A stretch of DNA of 64,000 bases from Roseococcus thiosulfatophilus (GCF_017311575.1 NZ_JAFFQY010000007.1:38305-102304), one strand, 5' to 3'; positions 10,424-19,490 are shown, counted from the stretch's first letter. Notes: generated by a model not told the origin, from the letters alone. Program-made: numbers and translations.

Positions 10424-11050
10424 TTGTTGCTTTCCGCAACCTTGGGTGTCGGCGTGCGTCAGGCCGCCGCGCAGGAGCCGGTGCGGCTGCTGGCGCTGGG
10501 CGACAGCCTGACGGCCGGCTACGGCCTGCCGCGCGGCGAGGGCTTCGTGCCCCGGCTGGAGGCGGCGCTGAACGCCCGCGGGCGCCAGGTGCGGGTGCTG
10601 GATGGCGGCGTCTCGGGCGACACCATGGCCGGCGGGGCGGCGCGGCTCGACTGGGCGCTGGCCGACCGGCCCCAGGCGGCCATCGTGGCGCTCGGCGGCA
10701 ATGACGGGCTGCGCGGCCTGCCGGTGTCCCGAATGGCCGAGGCGCTGAATTCCATCCTGGACCGGCTGGAGGCGCGCAACATCCCAACCCTGCTGGCCGG
10801 CATGCACGCGCCGCCCAATCTCGGCGCGGATTATGGGCGGGAGTTCCATGCGGTCTTCACGGAGGCGGCGCGGCGCCGGCCGAACATCCTGTTCATGCCC
10901 TTCTTCCTGGAGGGCGTGGCGGGGGAGCGGGCGCTGAACCAGGCCGACGGCATCCATCCGAACGCCCGGGGCGTTGAGCGCATGATCGCGGAGATCCTGC
11001 CTGTCACCGAACAACTGCTGGACCGGGTGGCCGCTGTCCCGGCAGGATAA
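10424..11050 (+). CDS. SGNH-hydrolase arylesterase / TesA-like lysophospholipase; start uncertain
   Basis: Mature part of about 200 residues with all four SGNH blocks: GDSLTAGYG (nucleophile Ser), GGVSGDT (Gly), GGNDGL (Asn) and DGIHPN (Asp-His). This is the periplasmic TesA/arylesterase family, which hydrolyses short esters, thioesters or lysophospholipids. A signal peptide is visible in frame (RRVALQKG, then a hydrophobic stretch ending RQAAAQ), but no ATG or GTG starts it in frame. TTG 10424 or 10427 after AAAAGGG would begin inside the hydrophobic core. ATG 10395 lies one base out of frame; one extra G in the GGG run at 10397-10399 would give MGRRVALQKG and a complete signal peptide. So a one-base deletion or base-call error is likely. 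Neighbours: divergent ABC exporter, then thpR. Confidence 0.78.
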   Translation: MLLSATLGVGVRQAAAQEPVRLLALGDSLTAGYGLPRGEGFVPRLEAALNARGRQVRVLDGGVSGDTMAGGAARLDWALADRPQAAIVALGGNDGLRGLPVSRMAEALNSILDRLEARNIPTLLAGMHAPPNLGADYGREFHAVFTEAARRRPNILFMPFFLEGVAGERALNQADGIHPNARGVERMIAEILPVTEQLLDRVAAVPAG

Positions 11051-11075
11051 TGCGCGAATCCGGAAGGGGGTGCCC

Positions 11076-11612
11076 ATGCGTCTCTTCGTCGCTCTCGAAC
11101 TTCCGGAGGCGGTGCGCGACAGCCTGGCCTTGATGGTGGGCGGCCTGCCCGGCGTCCGCTGGGTGCCGCCGGCCAACTATCACCTGACGCTGCGCTTCAT
11201 CGGCAACGTCACCTCCGTGGAGGCGGAGGAGGTGGACCTCGCTCTCGCCGCCATCCGCGCCAAGCCCTTCGAATTGCGCCTGCAGGGTCTCGGCACCTTC
11301 GAGAAGGCCGGCCGGGTGCAATCCCTGCATGCGGTGGCGGAACGCACGCCGGGGCTCGCGCATCTCCAGGCCAAGATCGAGACGGCCTTGCAGCGCGCGG
11401 GCCTGCCGGCCGAGCGGCGCCGCTTCACCCCGCATGTGACGCTGGCGCGCACCGACCTGGTGCCGCTGGACAAGCTCGCGGGCTTCGTCCAGGCGCACAA
11501 CCTCTTTCGCACCGAGCCCGTGATGGTGGAGCATTTCGTGCTCTTCTCCTCGCGGCTGGGCAAGGAGATGGCGGTCTACACGCCCGAGGTCGAATACGCC
11601 CTGGCGGCTTGA
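11076..11612 (+). CDS. thpR: RNA 2',3'-cyclic phosphodiesterase (2'-5' RNA ligase family)
   Basis: 178 residues of the 2H phosphoesterase superfamily. The two catalytic motifs are visible: YHLTLRFIG near residue 37 (H-x-T) and PHVTLARTD near residue 125 (H-x-T). It opens RNA 2',3'-cyclic phosphates to 2'-phosphates in vitro; the in vivo role is unsettled. It starts MRLFVALELPEAVRD, typical of the family. ATG 11076 is preceded by GGAAGGGGG (11062-11070); a GTG at 11070 would add two residues. Confidence 0.9.
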   Translation: MRLFVALELPEAVRDSLALMVGGLPGVRWVPPANYHLTLRFIGNVTSVEAEEVDLALAAIRAKPFELRLQGLGTFEKAGRVQSLHAVAERTPGLAHLQAKIETALQRAGLPAERRRFTPHVTLARTDLVPLDKLAGFVQAHNLFRTEPVMVEHFVLFSSRLGKEMAVYTPEVEYALAA

Positions 11613-11644
11613 GCCCGACGCCTCGCCGGCGTAAAGCCTCCCAT

Positions 11645-12022
11645 GTGGGAGCGTTCCGCCGCCTGAGCTGCCTGGCCTTCGCCCTTGTCCTGTTCATGCA
11701 GGCCGGGGTGGGTGCGGCGCATTGCCTGCGCGGCCTGGGCGCCGCCCATGGCCTGCTGGTTGAGATCTGCACCATCGAGGGCAAGCGCCTCGCGCTGCTG
11801 GACCATGAGGGCCAGCCCATGGAGGCCCCGGCCGAGGCGGGGTCGGGCGTCTGCCCCGCCTGCGCCGGGCTGCCCGGCGTGGTGCTGCCCGCCGCGCCGA
11901 CGCTGTCGGAGCCCGTGATCTTCGCCGCCGTCCCCGGCTTCTCCCTGACTGGCACCGCCCTGCCTTCCCCGCGCGCCCGCGCGCCGCCCTACAGCACCCG
12001 CGCCCCGCCCGTCCTGGCCTGA
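11645..12022 (+). CDS. DUF2946-like small exported protein (probable copper cluster)
   Basis: About 125 residues. It has an N-terminal signal or anchor (LSCLAFALVLFMQAGVGA), a His-Cys just after it, and a CPACAGLP motif in the middle, with a proline-rich tail. This fits the DUF2946 family, short exported proteins often next to TonB receptors and copper chaperones. Starts are uncertain: GTG 11645 gives a clean signal peptide; TTG 11609, overlapping the thpR stop, would add 12 polar residues. Neither has a good Shine-Dalgarno. The next genes encode a TonB receptor, YcnI and PCu(A)C proteins, so a periplasmic metal-binding role is inferred from Cys/His content and context. Confidence 0.6.
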   Translation: MGAFRRLSCLAFALVLFMQAGVGAAHCLRGLGAAHGLLVEICTIEGKRLALLDHEGQPMEAPAEAGSGVCPACAGLPGVVLPAAPTLSEPVIFAAVPGFSLTGTALPSPRARAPPYSTRAPPVLA

Positions 12023-12083
12023 ACACGCCCTCCGCGCGGTGACGCCGCGCGGGCCCTCGTTCACGCCATTTCGGAAATCTCCC

Positions 12084-14135
12084 ATGTCCGCCTTGCCGCG
12101 CGCCTGCTGGGCCGCACCGCTTCTCGTTCTCGCCGCGCCTGCTGGAGCGCAGGCGCCCGCCGAAATCCCCTCCGTGCTGGTTACGGCCCCGGCGCCCTCG
12201 CTGACCGTGCCGAGCAATGAGCAGGCGCGGGTCCGCGCCTGGCTCAGCCCGGGCAACAACACCGTGGTCCCCGCCAGTGAATTCAATGACCGCGCCGGCG
12301 CCACCACGCTGCGCGACGTGCTGGAATTTGTCCCTGGCGTCTTCACGCAGCCCAAATGGGGCGAGGATTCGCGCCTCTCCATCCGGGGTTCGGGCGTCGC
12401 GCGCAGCTTCCATTTGCGGGGGGTGCGCCTCTACCAGGACGGCATCCCGGTGAACCAGGCCGATGGCAGTGGCGACTTCCAGGAGTTGGACCCGCTGACC
12501 TTCCAGCGCGTGGAGGTCTTCCGCGGCGGCAATGCCTTCGCCCTGGGCGCCAACACGCTGGGCGGCGCCATCAACTTCGTGACGCCGACGGGGCGCGACC
12601 GGCAGGGCTCCATGGTCCGGCTGGAGGCGGGCAGCTTCGGCCTCTTCCGCGGGCAATTGGCCCATGGCGTGGTGTCCGGCCCCTTCGACGGCGCCATCAG
12701 CATCACCGGCGCGCGGCAGGATGGCTACCGGCGCCACAGCGGCGGCGACAGCGCCCGGGTGAACATGAACCTGGGCTGGCGGGTGAATGACGACATCGAG
12801 ACGCGGCTCTTCTTCACCTACAACTCCATCCGGCAGGACATTCCGGGCTCGCTGACCCGCGCGGCCGCGCTGTCCAACCCGCGCCAGGCGGCGGCGGCCA
12901 ATCTGGCCCTGCGCTATGCCCGCAACATCGAGAGCCTGCGGATCGGCTCCCGCACCGCCGTGCGGCTGGGCGAGGGGGGGCTGCTGGAGTTCGGCGGCAG
13001 CTATGTGCACCGGCGCCTGGATCACCCGATCTTCCAGGTGATCGACAACCGCAACGACGACGTGAACCTCTTCGCGCGCGTCACGCTGGACGGCCGCCTC
13101 GGCGGGCTTCGCAACCGCCTCGTCACGGGCGTGAACGCGGCCATGGGCGATGTGGACAACCGTCGCTTCGTGAACCTGTCCGGGCGGCGCGGGGCGCTGA
13201 CCTTCTCGGCGCGGGAGCAAGCCACCACCCTCGACGCCTATGTGGAGAACAGCCTCTATGTGCTGGACAACCTGGCCCTGGTCACGGGCATCGCGGGCGG
13301 GCAGGCGCGGCGGGAGAGCATCAACCGCCTGAACCCGGCGCTCAGCGGCAGCGGGGACTGGTCCTTCGCCAATCCGCGCCTGGGCGTGATGTGGCAGGCG
13401 ACGCCGGGGCTGCAGGCCTATGGCAACGTGACCTGGTCCACCGAGCCGCCGACCCTGTCGGACCTGGTATCGCTGGTGCCGCTCGGCGGGTTCAGCCTGC
13501 TGAAGCCGCAGCGCGCCACCACCATCGAGCTGGGGGTGCGGGGCGAGGTGGGCCCGGTCAACATCGAGGCCGCCATCTGGCACGCCTGGCTGCGAAACGA
13601 GATCCAGCTGTTCCAGGGCCCCACGCCCGGGTCGAGCTTCGCGCGCAATGCCGGCCGCACCCTCCACCAGGGCGCGGAACTGGCCGCCACCTGGCGCGCG
13701 GCGCAAAGCCTCGTCACGGCGCAGGACAGCGTCTTGCTGCGCGGCGCCTACAGCTTCAGCGATTTCCGCTTCGACGGCGACCCGACCTTCCGCGACAACC
13801 GCCTGCCCGGCGTGCCCCGGCACGTGCTGCGGGTCGAGGCGCGCTACAACCACCCGGCCGGGTGGTGGGTGGCGCCCAATCTGGACTACGTGCCGGAGGG
13901 CCTCTTCGTGGACAACGCCAACACCACGCGCACCAACAGCTACGCGCTGATGGGCCTGCGCGCGGGCTTCGAACTGCCCGAGCGCGGCATCTCCGTCTTC
14001 GTCGAGGGCCGCAACCTGCTGGACCGCCGCTACATCAGCTCGGCCTCGGTCACGCCGGTGGCGACGGCTAGCTCCGCCCTCTTTGAACCAGGCTTCGGCC
14101 GCGCCGTCTTCGCCGGCACCACCTTCCGCTTCTGA
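12084..14135 (+). CDS. TonB-dependent outer-membrane receptor (copper uptake inferred)
   Basis: 683 residues. A signal peptide (MSALPRACWAAPLLVLAAPAGAQA) precedes a plug domain with LRDVLEFVPGVF, SIRGSG and GGAINFVTPTG, then a 22-strand-type barrel ending in phenylalanine (AGTTFRF), as needed for outer-membrane insertion. TonB receptors import scarce ligands using the proton motive force. The ligand cannot be read from the sequence. The genes on both sides (DUF2946, YcnI, PCu(A)C) point to copper. ATG 12084 was chosen because it starts the signal peptide; the frame extends upstream to 12039 without family support. A 61-bp spacer precedes it. Confidence 0.88.
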   Translation: MSALPRACWAAPLLVLAAPAGAQAPAEIPSVLVTAPAPSLTVPSNEQARVRAWLSPGNNTVVPASEFNDRAGATTLRDVLEFVPGVFTQPKWGEDSRLSIRGSGVARSFHLRGVRLYQDGIPVNQADGSGDFQELDPLTFQRVEVFRGGNAFALGANTLGGAINFVTPTGRDRQGSMVRLEAGSFGLFRGQLAHGVVSGPFDGAISITGARQDGYRRHSGGDSARVNMNLGWRVNDDIETRLFFTYNSIRQDIPGSLTRAAALSNPRQAAAANLALRYARNIESLRIGSRTAVRLGEGGLLEFGGSYVHRRLDHPIFQVIDNRNDDVNLFARVTLDGRLGGLRNRLVTGVNAAMGDVDNRRFVNLSGRRGALTFSAREQATTLDAYVENSLYVLDNLALVTGIAGGQARRESINRLNPALSGSGDWSFANPRLGVMWQATPGLQAYGNVTWSTEPPTLSDLVSLVPLGGFSLLKPQRATTIELGVRGEVGPVNIEAAIWHAWLRNEIQLFQGPTPGSSFARNAGRTLHQGAELAATWRAAQSLVTAQDSVLLRGAYSFSDFRFDGDPTFRDNRLPGVPRHVLRVEARYNHPAGWWVAPNLDYVPEGLFVDNANTTRTNSYALMGLRAGFELPERGISVFVEGRNLLDRRYISSASVTPVATASSALFEPGFGRAVFAGTTFRF

Positions 14136-14156
14136 CCCGCAGGAGAGCGACACATC

Positions 14157-14654
14157 ATGCGCAAGCTTCTCGCCCTGCTCCTGCTGGCCAGCGCGCCGGC
14201 CGGGGCCCATGTCACCATTGATCCGCCGGAGGCCGCTCCCAACAGCTTCCAGCGCATCGCCTTCCGCGTGCCGCATGGCTGCGCGGGGCAGCCCACCACC
14301 GCCATCGAGGTGACGCTGCCCGAGGGCATCACCTCCGCCCGCCCCAGCCCCAAGCCGGGCTGGGAGCTGACGGTGCGGATGCGCCCGCTGGAACGCCCCG
14401 TCTCCGGCGGGCATGGGCTGGTGCGTGAGGCGCCGTCCTTCATTGCCTGGAGCGGCGGCAACTTGCCCGACCCCTTCTTCGAGGAGTTCGTCATGATGAT
14501 CCGCACCCCCAACCGCCCGGGCGAGACGCTGCTCTTCCCCGTGGCGCAGCTTTGCGCGGGTGGCGCGCGGCATGACTGGGTGGAGGTGGCCACGCCCGGC
14601 CAGGCCCGTCCGCGCAGCCCCGTGCCCACGCTGCGCCTGGGGGCCGCGCCATGA
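14157..14654 (+). CDS. YcnI family (DUF1775) copper-binding protein
   Basis: 165 residues. A signal peptide (MRKLLALLLLASAPAGA) ends just before His18, so the mature protein begins HVTIDPPEA. In YcnI proteins this N-terminal His with a downstream Glu holds Cu(II) in a monohistidine brace. The body is an Ig-like beta fold (FRVPHGC, VTLPEGI, FEEFVMMIRTP). It has a good AGGAGAG Shine-Dalgarno at 14141. No C-terminal membrane anchor is visible, unlike some Gram-positive members. The stop overlaps the next start (ATGA), so it is in one operon with the following two genes. Confidence 0.85.
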   Translation: MRKLLALLLLASAPAGAHVTIDPPEAAPNSFQRIAFRVPHGCAGQPTTAIEVTLPEGITSARPSPKPGWELTVRMRPLERPVSGGHGLVREAPSFIAWSGGNLPDPFFEEFVMMIRTPNRPGETLLFPVAQLCAGGARHDWVEVATPGQARPRSPVPTLRLGAAP

Positions 14655-14995
14655 AGGGCGCGCTGCTGGCCCTGGGGCTGATCGCCGCCCCCATCGCCGT
14701 ATGGGCCTGCGACCCGGAGGAGATGGAGCGCGCCATGACCGAGATCTGCCAGGCCGCGGCGGAAGGGGCGGAGGTGGCCATCGCCGCCGCCCTGCCGCGC
14801 GCCACGGCGGAGGAGGCGGCGACGCTGCAGGCGGGCCTCGCCACGCTGCGCCGCGGCTGCACCGAGGGCGACCCGGTGTTGGCCGTGCGCCAGGCGCCCG
14901 CGCTGGCGCGCATCGCGGGCCGCATCGAGGCGCGGCCGGCCCAGGCGGCCCGCCACATTCCACTCATTCCCACGCAACAGGAGCCTTCGACATGA
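14651..14995 (+). CDS. Small exported Cys-containing protein of the copper cluster (unknown function)
   Basis: 114 residues, not matched to a family I know. A hydrophobic N terminus ends IAVWAC, so a signal peptidase I site would leave mature Cys20 at or near the N terminus; the residue two before it is Trp, so it is a poor lipobox. Cys33 and Cys70 are the other two cysteines. The rest is alanine-rich and helical. It overlaps the upstream YcnI gene by ATGA and overlaps the next gene's start. Its place between YcnI and PCu(A)C genes suggests a periplasmic metal or thiol role; that is inference. Confidence 0.65.
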   Translation: MKGALLALGLIAAPIAVWACDPEEMERAMTEICQAAAEGAEVAIAAALPRATAEEAATLQAGLATLRRGCTEGDPVLAVRQAPALARIAGRIEARPAQAARHIPLIPTQQEPST

Positions 14996-15489
14996 TCCAT
15001 CGCCGCATCCTTCTCGGCGCCCTGCCGCTGCTGCCCGTGGCGGCGCAGGCGCATCACCACCACGGCCATGTGCAGCCGGTGCAGCACCAGCACGGCGCCA
15101 CCAGCCTCGGCCCGCTGCGGATCGAGGCACCCTGGACGCGCGCCGCGCTGGAAGGCCGCCAGGGGGCGGGCTTCATGACCATCCGCAACACCGGCGCGGC
15201 GGCCGATCGGCTCGTTTCCGCCACCTCGCCCGTCGCGGGGCGGGTGGAGCTGCACACCCATATCCGCGACGGGGACGTTATGCGGATGCGCCCCGTGGAG
15301 GACATCCCGGTGCCGGCGGGCGGCAGCGCCACCCTCGCGCCGGGGGGGCTGCACCTGATGTTCATGGGGCTGAACCGCGCCCTGGTGGCGGGCGAGACCA
15401 TTCCCGTGACCCTGCGCTTCGCCGAGGCGGGCGAGGTGACCGTCCAGCTCCGCGTCCAGGCGGCGGGCGCGCGCGGGCACGGCCACTGA
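14992..15489 (+). CDS. PCu(A)C-type periplasmic copper chaperone
   Basis: 165 residues. A signal peptide (MIHRRILLGALPLLPVAAQA) is followed by a His-rich segment (HHHHGH, QHQH), then the PCu(A)C domain. The diagnostic spacing His-X10-Met-X21-His-X-Met is exact: from the His in VELH to RM, then to LHLM. The C terminus ends GHGH. PCu(A)C proteins carry Cu(I) in the periplasm and help load CuA of cytochrome c oxidase, often with a Sco protein; no sco gene is visible here. ATG 14992 overlaps the upstream stop (ATGA), so it is the last gene of the copper operon. Confidence 0.92.
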   Translation: MIHRRILLGALPLLPVAAQAHHHHGHVQPVQHQHGATSLGPLRIEAPWTRAALEGRQGAGFMTIRNTGAAADRLVSATSPVAGRVELHTHIRDGDVMRMRPVEDIPVPAGGSATLAPGGLHLMFMGLNRALVAGETIPVTLRFAEAGEVTVQLRVQAAGARGHGH

Positions 15490-15504
15490 GGCTTGGCCGC
15501 ACGC

Positions 15505-15678
15505 GCCCCGATGGCCGAAGGGCCATCTGGCCCGGAGGTCTGAATCGGGTCGCGCCACAAGCGCCCCGATGACCGAAGGGCCATCTGGCCCGGAGGTCTG
15601 AATCGGGTCGCGCCACAAGCGTCCCGATGGCCGGAGGGCCATCCGGCCCGCGTGCCTGAATCGGGTCGCGCCACAACC
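15505..15678. repeat. Three tandem copies of a 58-bp repeat with internal hairpins
   Basis: Copies at 15505-15562, 15563-15620 and 15621-15678, head to tail. The first two differ at about one base; the third has several changes. Each holds an inverted repeat GATGGCC-GAAG-GGCCATC (one arm mismatched in copy 2) and ends with TGAATCGGGTCGCGCCACAA. They fill most of the gap between the copper operon and cobB. There is no spacer diversity, so this is not a CRISPR. It may be an intergenic repeat family. Confidence 0.85.
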
Positions 15679-15707
15679 GCGCCCTGAAGTGGTGCAGGAT
15701 GGCGGCC

Positions 15708-16397
15708 ATGAACCTCGTCATCCTCACCGGGGCCGGGATTTCGGCCGAAAGCGGCCTTGCCACCTTCCGGGACCTGGGCGGCCTCTGGTCCCAGGTGCGG
15801 CTGGAGGAGGTGGCCACCCCCGAGGCCTTCGCCGCCGACCCCGACCGCGTGCAGGGCTTCTACAATGCCCGCCGTGCGCAGCTTCACCAGGTCGCGCCCA
15901 ATCCGGCGCATGAGGCGCTCGCCCGGCTGGACGCCGCCTGGGACCGGGGCGACTTCCTGCTGGTCACGCAGAACGTGGATGACCTGCATGAGCGCGCGGG
16001 CAGCCGCCGCCTGCACCACATGCATGGCGAGCTGCGCCGGGCGCGCTGCCTGGCATGCGGCGCTGACAGCCCCTGGCAGGACGACATCGGGCCGGACAGT
16101 TCCTGCCCGGCCTGTGGCGTGTCCGGCCGGCTGCGGCCGCATGTGGTCTGGTTCGGGGAGATCCCCCTGGGGATGGAGCGCATCGAGGCGGCGCTGGAGG
16201 TGTGCGACATGTTCGTCTCCATCGGCACCTCCGGCCGGGTCTGGCCGGCGGCGGGCTTCGCGGCGGCGGTGCGGCGTCGGGCGCGCACGGTGGAGATCAA
16301 TCTGGAAGCTTCCGACGGCGCCTCCATCTTTCACGAGACGCGCCATGGCCCGGCCGGTCGGCTGGTGCCGCAATGGGTGGAGGAGATGCTGCGATGA
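15708..16397 (+). CDS. cobB: NAD-dependent protein deacylase, sirtuin class III (CobB)
   Basis: 229 residues of the Sir2 fold. It has GAGISAESGLATFRD (NAD binding), TQNVDDLHERAG with HMHGEL (catalytic His), and two zinc Cys pairs, CLAC and CPAC. A Tyr-x-x-Arg pair in FYNARR near residue 53 is the signature of sirtuins that also remove succinyl or malonyl groups. It removes acyl groups from lysines using NAD, for example on acyl-CoA synthetases. ATG 15708 gives the usual MNLVILTGAGIS start with AGGA eight bases upstream; ATG 15699 would add three residues. The stop overlaps the next gene (ATGA). Confidence 0.93.
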   Translation: MNLVILTGAGISAESGLATFRDLGGLWSQVRLEEVATPEAFAADPDRVQGFYNARRAQLHQVAPNPAHEALARLDAAWDRGDFLLVTQNVDDLHERAGSRRLHHMHGELRRARCLACGADSPWQDDIGPDSSCPACGVSGRLRPHVVWFGEIPLGMERIEAALEVCDMFVSIGTSGRVWPAAGFAAAVRRRARTVEINLEASDGASIFHETRHGPAGRLVPQWVEEMLR

Positions 16398-17134
16398 GAC
16401 GGTCCGCCCTCGCCCTGCTGGCCCTGCTGCTGGCAGCCCCCGCCTTCGCCCAGACGAAATCCCCCGCGCCACCGGGCGGCGTGCCCCAGGCGGTGCCGCT
16501 GCCCGGCATCGGCAGCTTCGACCCGCGCGCGCCCGTCTCGATGGGCGAGGCGCCCTGGACCTCCATCGGCGTGGTGCAGACCCAAGGCGGCGGTCGCTGC
16601 ACCGGCACGCTGATCGCGCCTGACCGGGTGCTGACCGCGGCCCATTGCCTGTTGCTGCTCCGCACCGGTGACTTCACCCATCCGCGCGGCGTGAGCTTCC
16701 TGCTGGGCTATGAGCGAGGGCGCTTCCGCGCGCGCGGCAGCGTCATCGGCTATCAGGCCGGGCCAGGTTATGACCCCGCGCTGCGCGGACCTGGGCGGGA
16801 GGATTGGGCCATCCTGACGCTGTCCCAGCCCATCCGCGGCGTGGCCCTGCCGCTGCTGGACCGACCCGCCGCCCCGCGCACGCCACTGGTGCTGGGCGGC
16901 TACCAGCAGGACCAGCCGGAAGTGCTGCTGGCCGACACCGGTTGCCGGCTGCTGGACCTGCGGGGCGGGCTGCTGCTGCATGATTGCGCCGGCACGCGGG
17001 GTGCCTCGGGCGCGCCGCTGCTGGTGCGGCAGGGCAGTGGCTGGGCGGTGGCGGGCATCGCCTCGCGCGTCGCGGCCGACATGGCGCTGGGCCAGGCGGT
17101 GGCGGTGGAGATGGTGCGCCCGGCCCTGCCTTGA
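16394..17134 (+). CDS. Trypsin-like (S1) secreted serine protease
   Basis: 246 residues. Signal peptide MRRSALALLALLLAAPAFAQ, a proline-rich linker, then a chymotrypsin-fold domain: CTGTLIAPDRVLTAAHC (catalytic His), EDWAILTLSQPI (Asp) and GTRGASGAPLL (Ser, in the place of the usual GDSGGP). Cysteines flank the His and Ser blocks and could form disulfides. It is probably a periplasmic or secreted protease of unknown substrate. The start overlaps the cobB stop by ATGA. The functional link with cobB is unclear. Confidence 0.85.
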   Translation: MRRSALALLALLLAAPAFAQTKSPAPPGGVPQAVPLPGIGSFDPRAPVSMGEAPWTSIGVVQTQGGGRCTGTLIAPDRVLTAAHCLLLLRTGDFTHPRGVSFLLGYERGRFRARGSVIGYQAGPGYDPALRGPGREDWAILTLSQPIRGVALPLLDRPAAPRTPLVLGGYQQDQPEVLLADTGCRLLDLRGGLLLHDCAGTRGASGAPLLVRQGSGWAVAGIASRVAADMALGQAVAVEMVRPALP

Positions 17135-17165
17135 CCGCACGCGGCCGGGCGCACAGCCTGGGCGC

Positions 17166-17633
17166 ATGACATGGTCCGGCACCCTCCTGCACATCCACAC
17201 CACCCCGCGCGGCGGCGCGCCCATGGAGGCGCGGGACGAGGCGCGGCTGCTGGAGGGCCAGGGCATCGAGGGCGACCGCTATTTGCTCGGCACCGGCACC
17301 TACAGCCCCAAGCCCCAGCGCGAACGCCAGGTGACGCTGATCGAGGTGGAGACGCTGGAGGCCCTGGCGCGCGACCACGACCTGACGCTGGAACCCCATG
17401 AGCACCGCCGCAACCTGACCGTGCGCGGCGTGCCGCTGAACCACCTGGTCGGCCGGCGCTTCCGGGTGGGCGGGGCGGTGCTGGAGGGAATCCGGCTGAA
17501 CGTGCCCTGCCAGTATCTCGATGACCTGCTGGGGCGGCGGCTGTTCAAGCCGCTGACCAACCGCTCGGGGCTGAACTGCATCATCGTGCAGGGGAGCGTC
17601 ATCCGGCCGGGGGATGCCCTCGCACCGATGTGA
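17166..17633 (+). CDS. MOSC domain protein
   Basis: 155 residues, a stand-alone MOSC domain: IEGDRY, HEHRRNLTVRGVPLNHLVG and VLEGIRLNVPCQYLDDLLG, with the Cys of the NVPC motif that in this family is thought to handle sulfur or molybdenum cofactor ligands. MOSC proteins move sulfur to metal centres or act in oxime/N-hydroxyl reduction (YiiM, mARC). The exact role is unknown. No molybdoenzyme is adjacent. Its 3' end overlaps the convergent esterase gene by 35 bp. Confidence 0.85.
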   Translation: MTWSGTLLHIHTTPRGGAPMEARDEARLLEGQGIEGDRYLLGTGTYSPKPQRERQVTLIEVETLEALARDHDLTLEPHEHRRNLTVRGVPLNHLVGRRFRVGGAVLEGIRLNVPCQYLDDLLGRRLFKPLTNRSGLNCIIVQGSVIRPGDALAPM

Positions 17634-18405
17634 GGAAGCGGCCGAGCTCGGCCACCACCTCGGGCTCGCCCACACGCAGCCAGCGCGAGGCGGGCGCGAA
17701 GCCCGCCATGATGTCAATATGGGAGAGGCGCGGCCACACCACATGCCGCACCGGCACGCCCGCCACGCGCGCCCGTTCGGCCAGGATTTCGGAATGATAG
17801 GGGCCCACCGTGGTGTCGCGCCCGCCGTGCAGCAGCAGCATGGGGGCCGCCCCCGCCAGCGGCGCGGGCGCGGCCTGGATGCGCTCCAGCCCCGCGAAGA
17901 TGGCGGGCGGTGTCACCTCATGCGCGCCGAACTCATAAGGGCCGGAGATGCCGATGAGGCCTGACACCAGCCCCCGCGCGCCCCAGCGCGGATCGAGCGC
18001 CACGGCGGCCGCGTTGAAGGCGCCGGCCGAATGGCCCATCACGACCAGGGGCCGGTCTTGTTGGGCCAGGAAGCGCAGCGCCAGCGCCGCATCCTCCACG
18101 AAGGCCGGATAGGCGGCCTCGGGCCAGAGCCTGTAGTCCGCGACCGCCGCGACGGCACCGAGCCGGGCGAGCGTGATTCCCACGAAGCCATATTCCGCGC
18201 GTTGGCCCGAAACCCAGGCGCCCCCGGGGAGGAAGAGCACGAGGGGCGCGTCGGAGGACAGCCCCTCGGGCGTGTAGAGATCGAGGCGCTGGCGGGGCAG
18301 GGGGCCGTAGGCAAGCCCCTGCTCGCGCCGCACGCCCTCGCTCGGCGTGAGCCAACTCGCGAGGCGGGCGGGTGAGCAGGCGGCGAGGCCGAACAACCCC
18401 GCCAC
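17599..18405 (-). CDS. Alpha/beta hydrolase, carboxylesterase (BD-FAE type), probable lipoprotein
   Basis: About 268 residues. Esterase motifs: FLPGGAWVSG (oxyanion hole), VMGHSAGAFNAA (nucleophile Ser in G-H-S-A-G), LHGGRDTTVG (Asp) and LSHIDIM (His). The N terminus has LFGLAACS, a lipobox ending in Cys. The only standard start with that part is GTG 18405, which leaves a very short leader. In the same frame a CTG at 18438 overlaps the ilvC stop (CTGA) and would give SLVAGRRAVAVAGLFGLAAC, a full lipoprotein signal with a charged n-region; an AAGG lies just upstream. The start is therefore uncertain. The gene follows ilvC on the same strand. Confidence 0.8.
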   Translation of the reverse strand: MAGLFGLAACSPARLASWLTPSEGVRREQGLAYGPLPRQRLDLYTPEGLSSDAPLVLFLPGGAWVSGQRAEYGFVGITLARLGAVAAVADYRLWPEAAYPAFVEDAALALRFLAQQDRPLVVMGHSAGAFNAAAVALDPRWGARGLVSGLIGISGPYEFGAHEVTPPAIFAGLERIQAAPAPLAGAAPMLLLHGGRDTTVGPYHSEILAERARVAGVPVRHVVWPRLSHIDIMAGFAPASRWLRVGEPEVVAELGRFLTSVRGHPPAG

Positions 18406-18434
18406 CGCGACCGCCCGCCGCCCCGCGACCAGGC

Positions 18435-19490
<1,056 letters not shown>

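Noticed and set aside
15505..15678. Possible CRISPR array
   Set aside because: The units are directly adjacent with no unique spacers and no cas genes nearby. The same holds for the array at 23808-23899.
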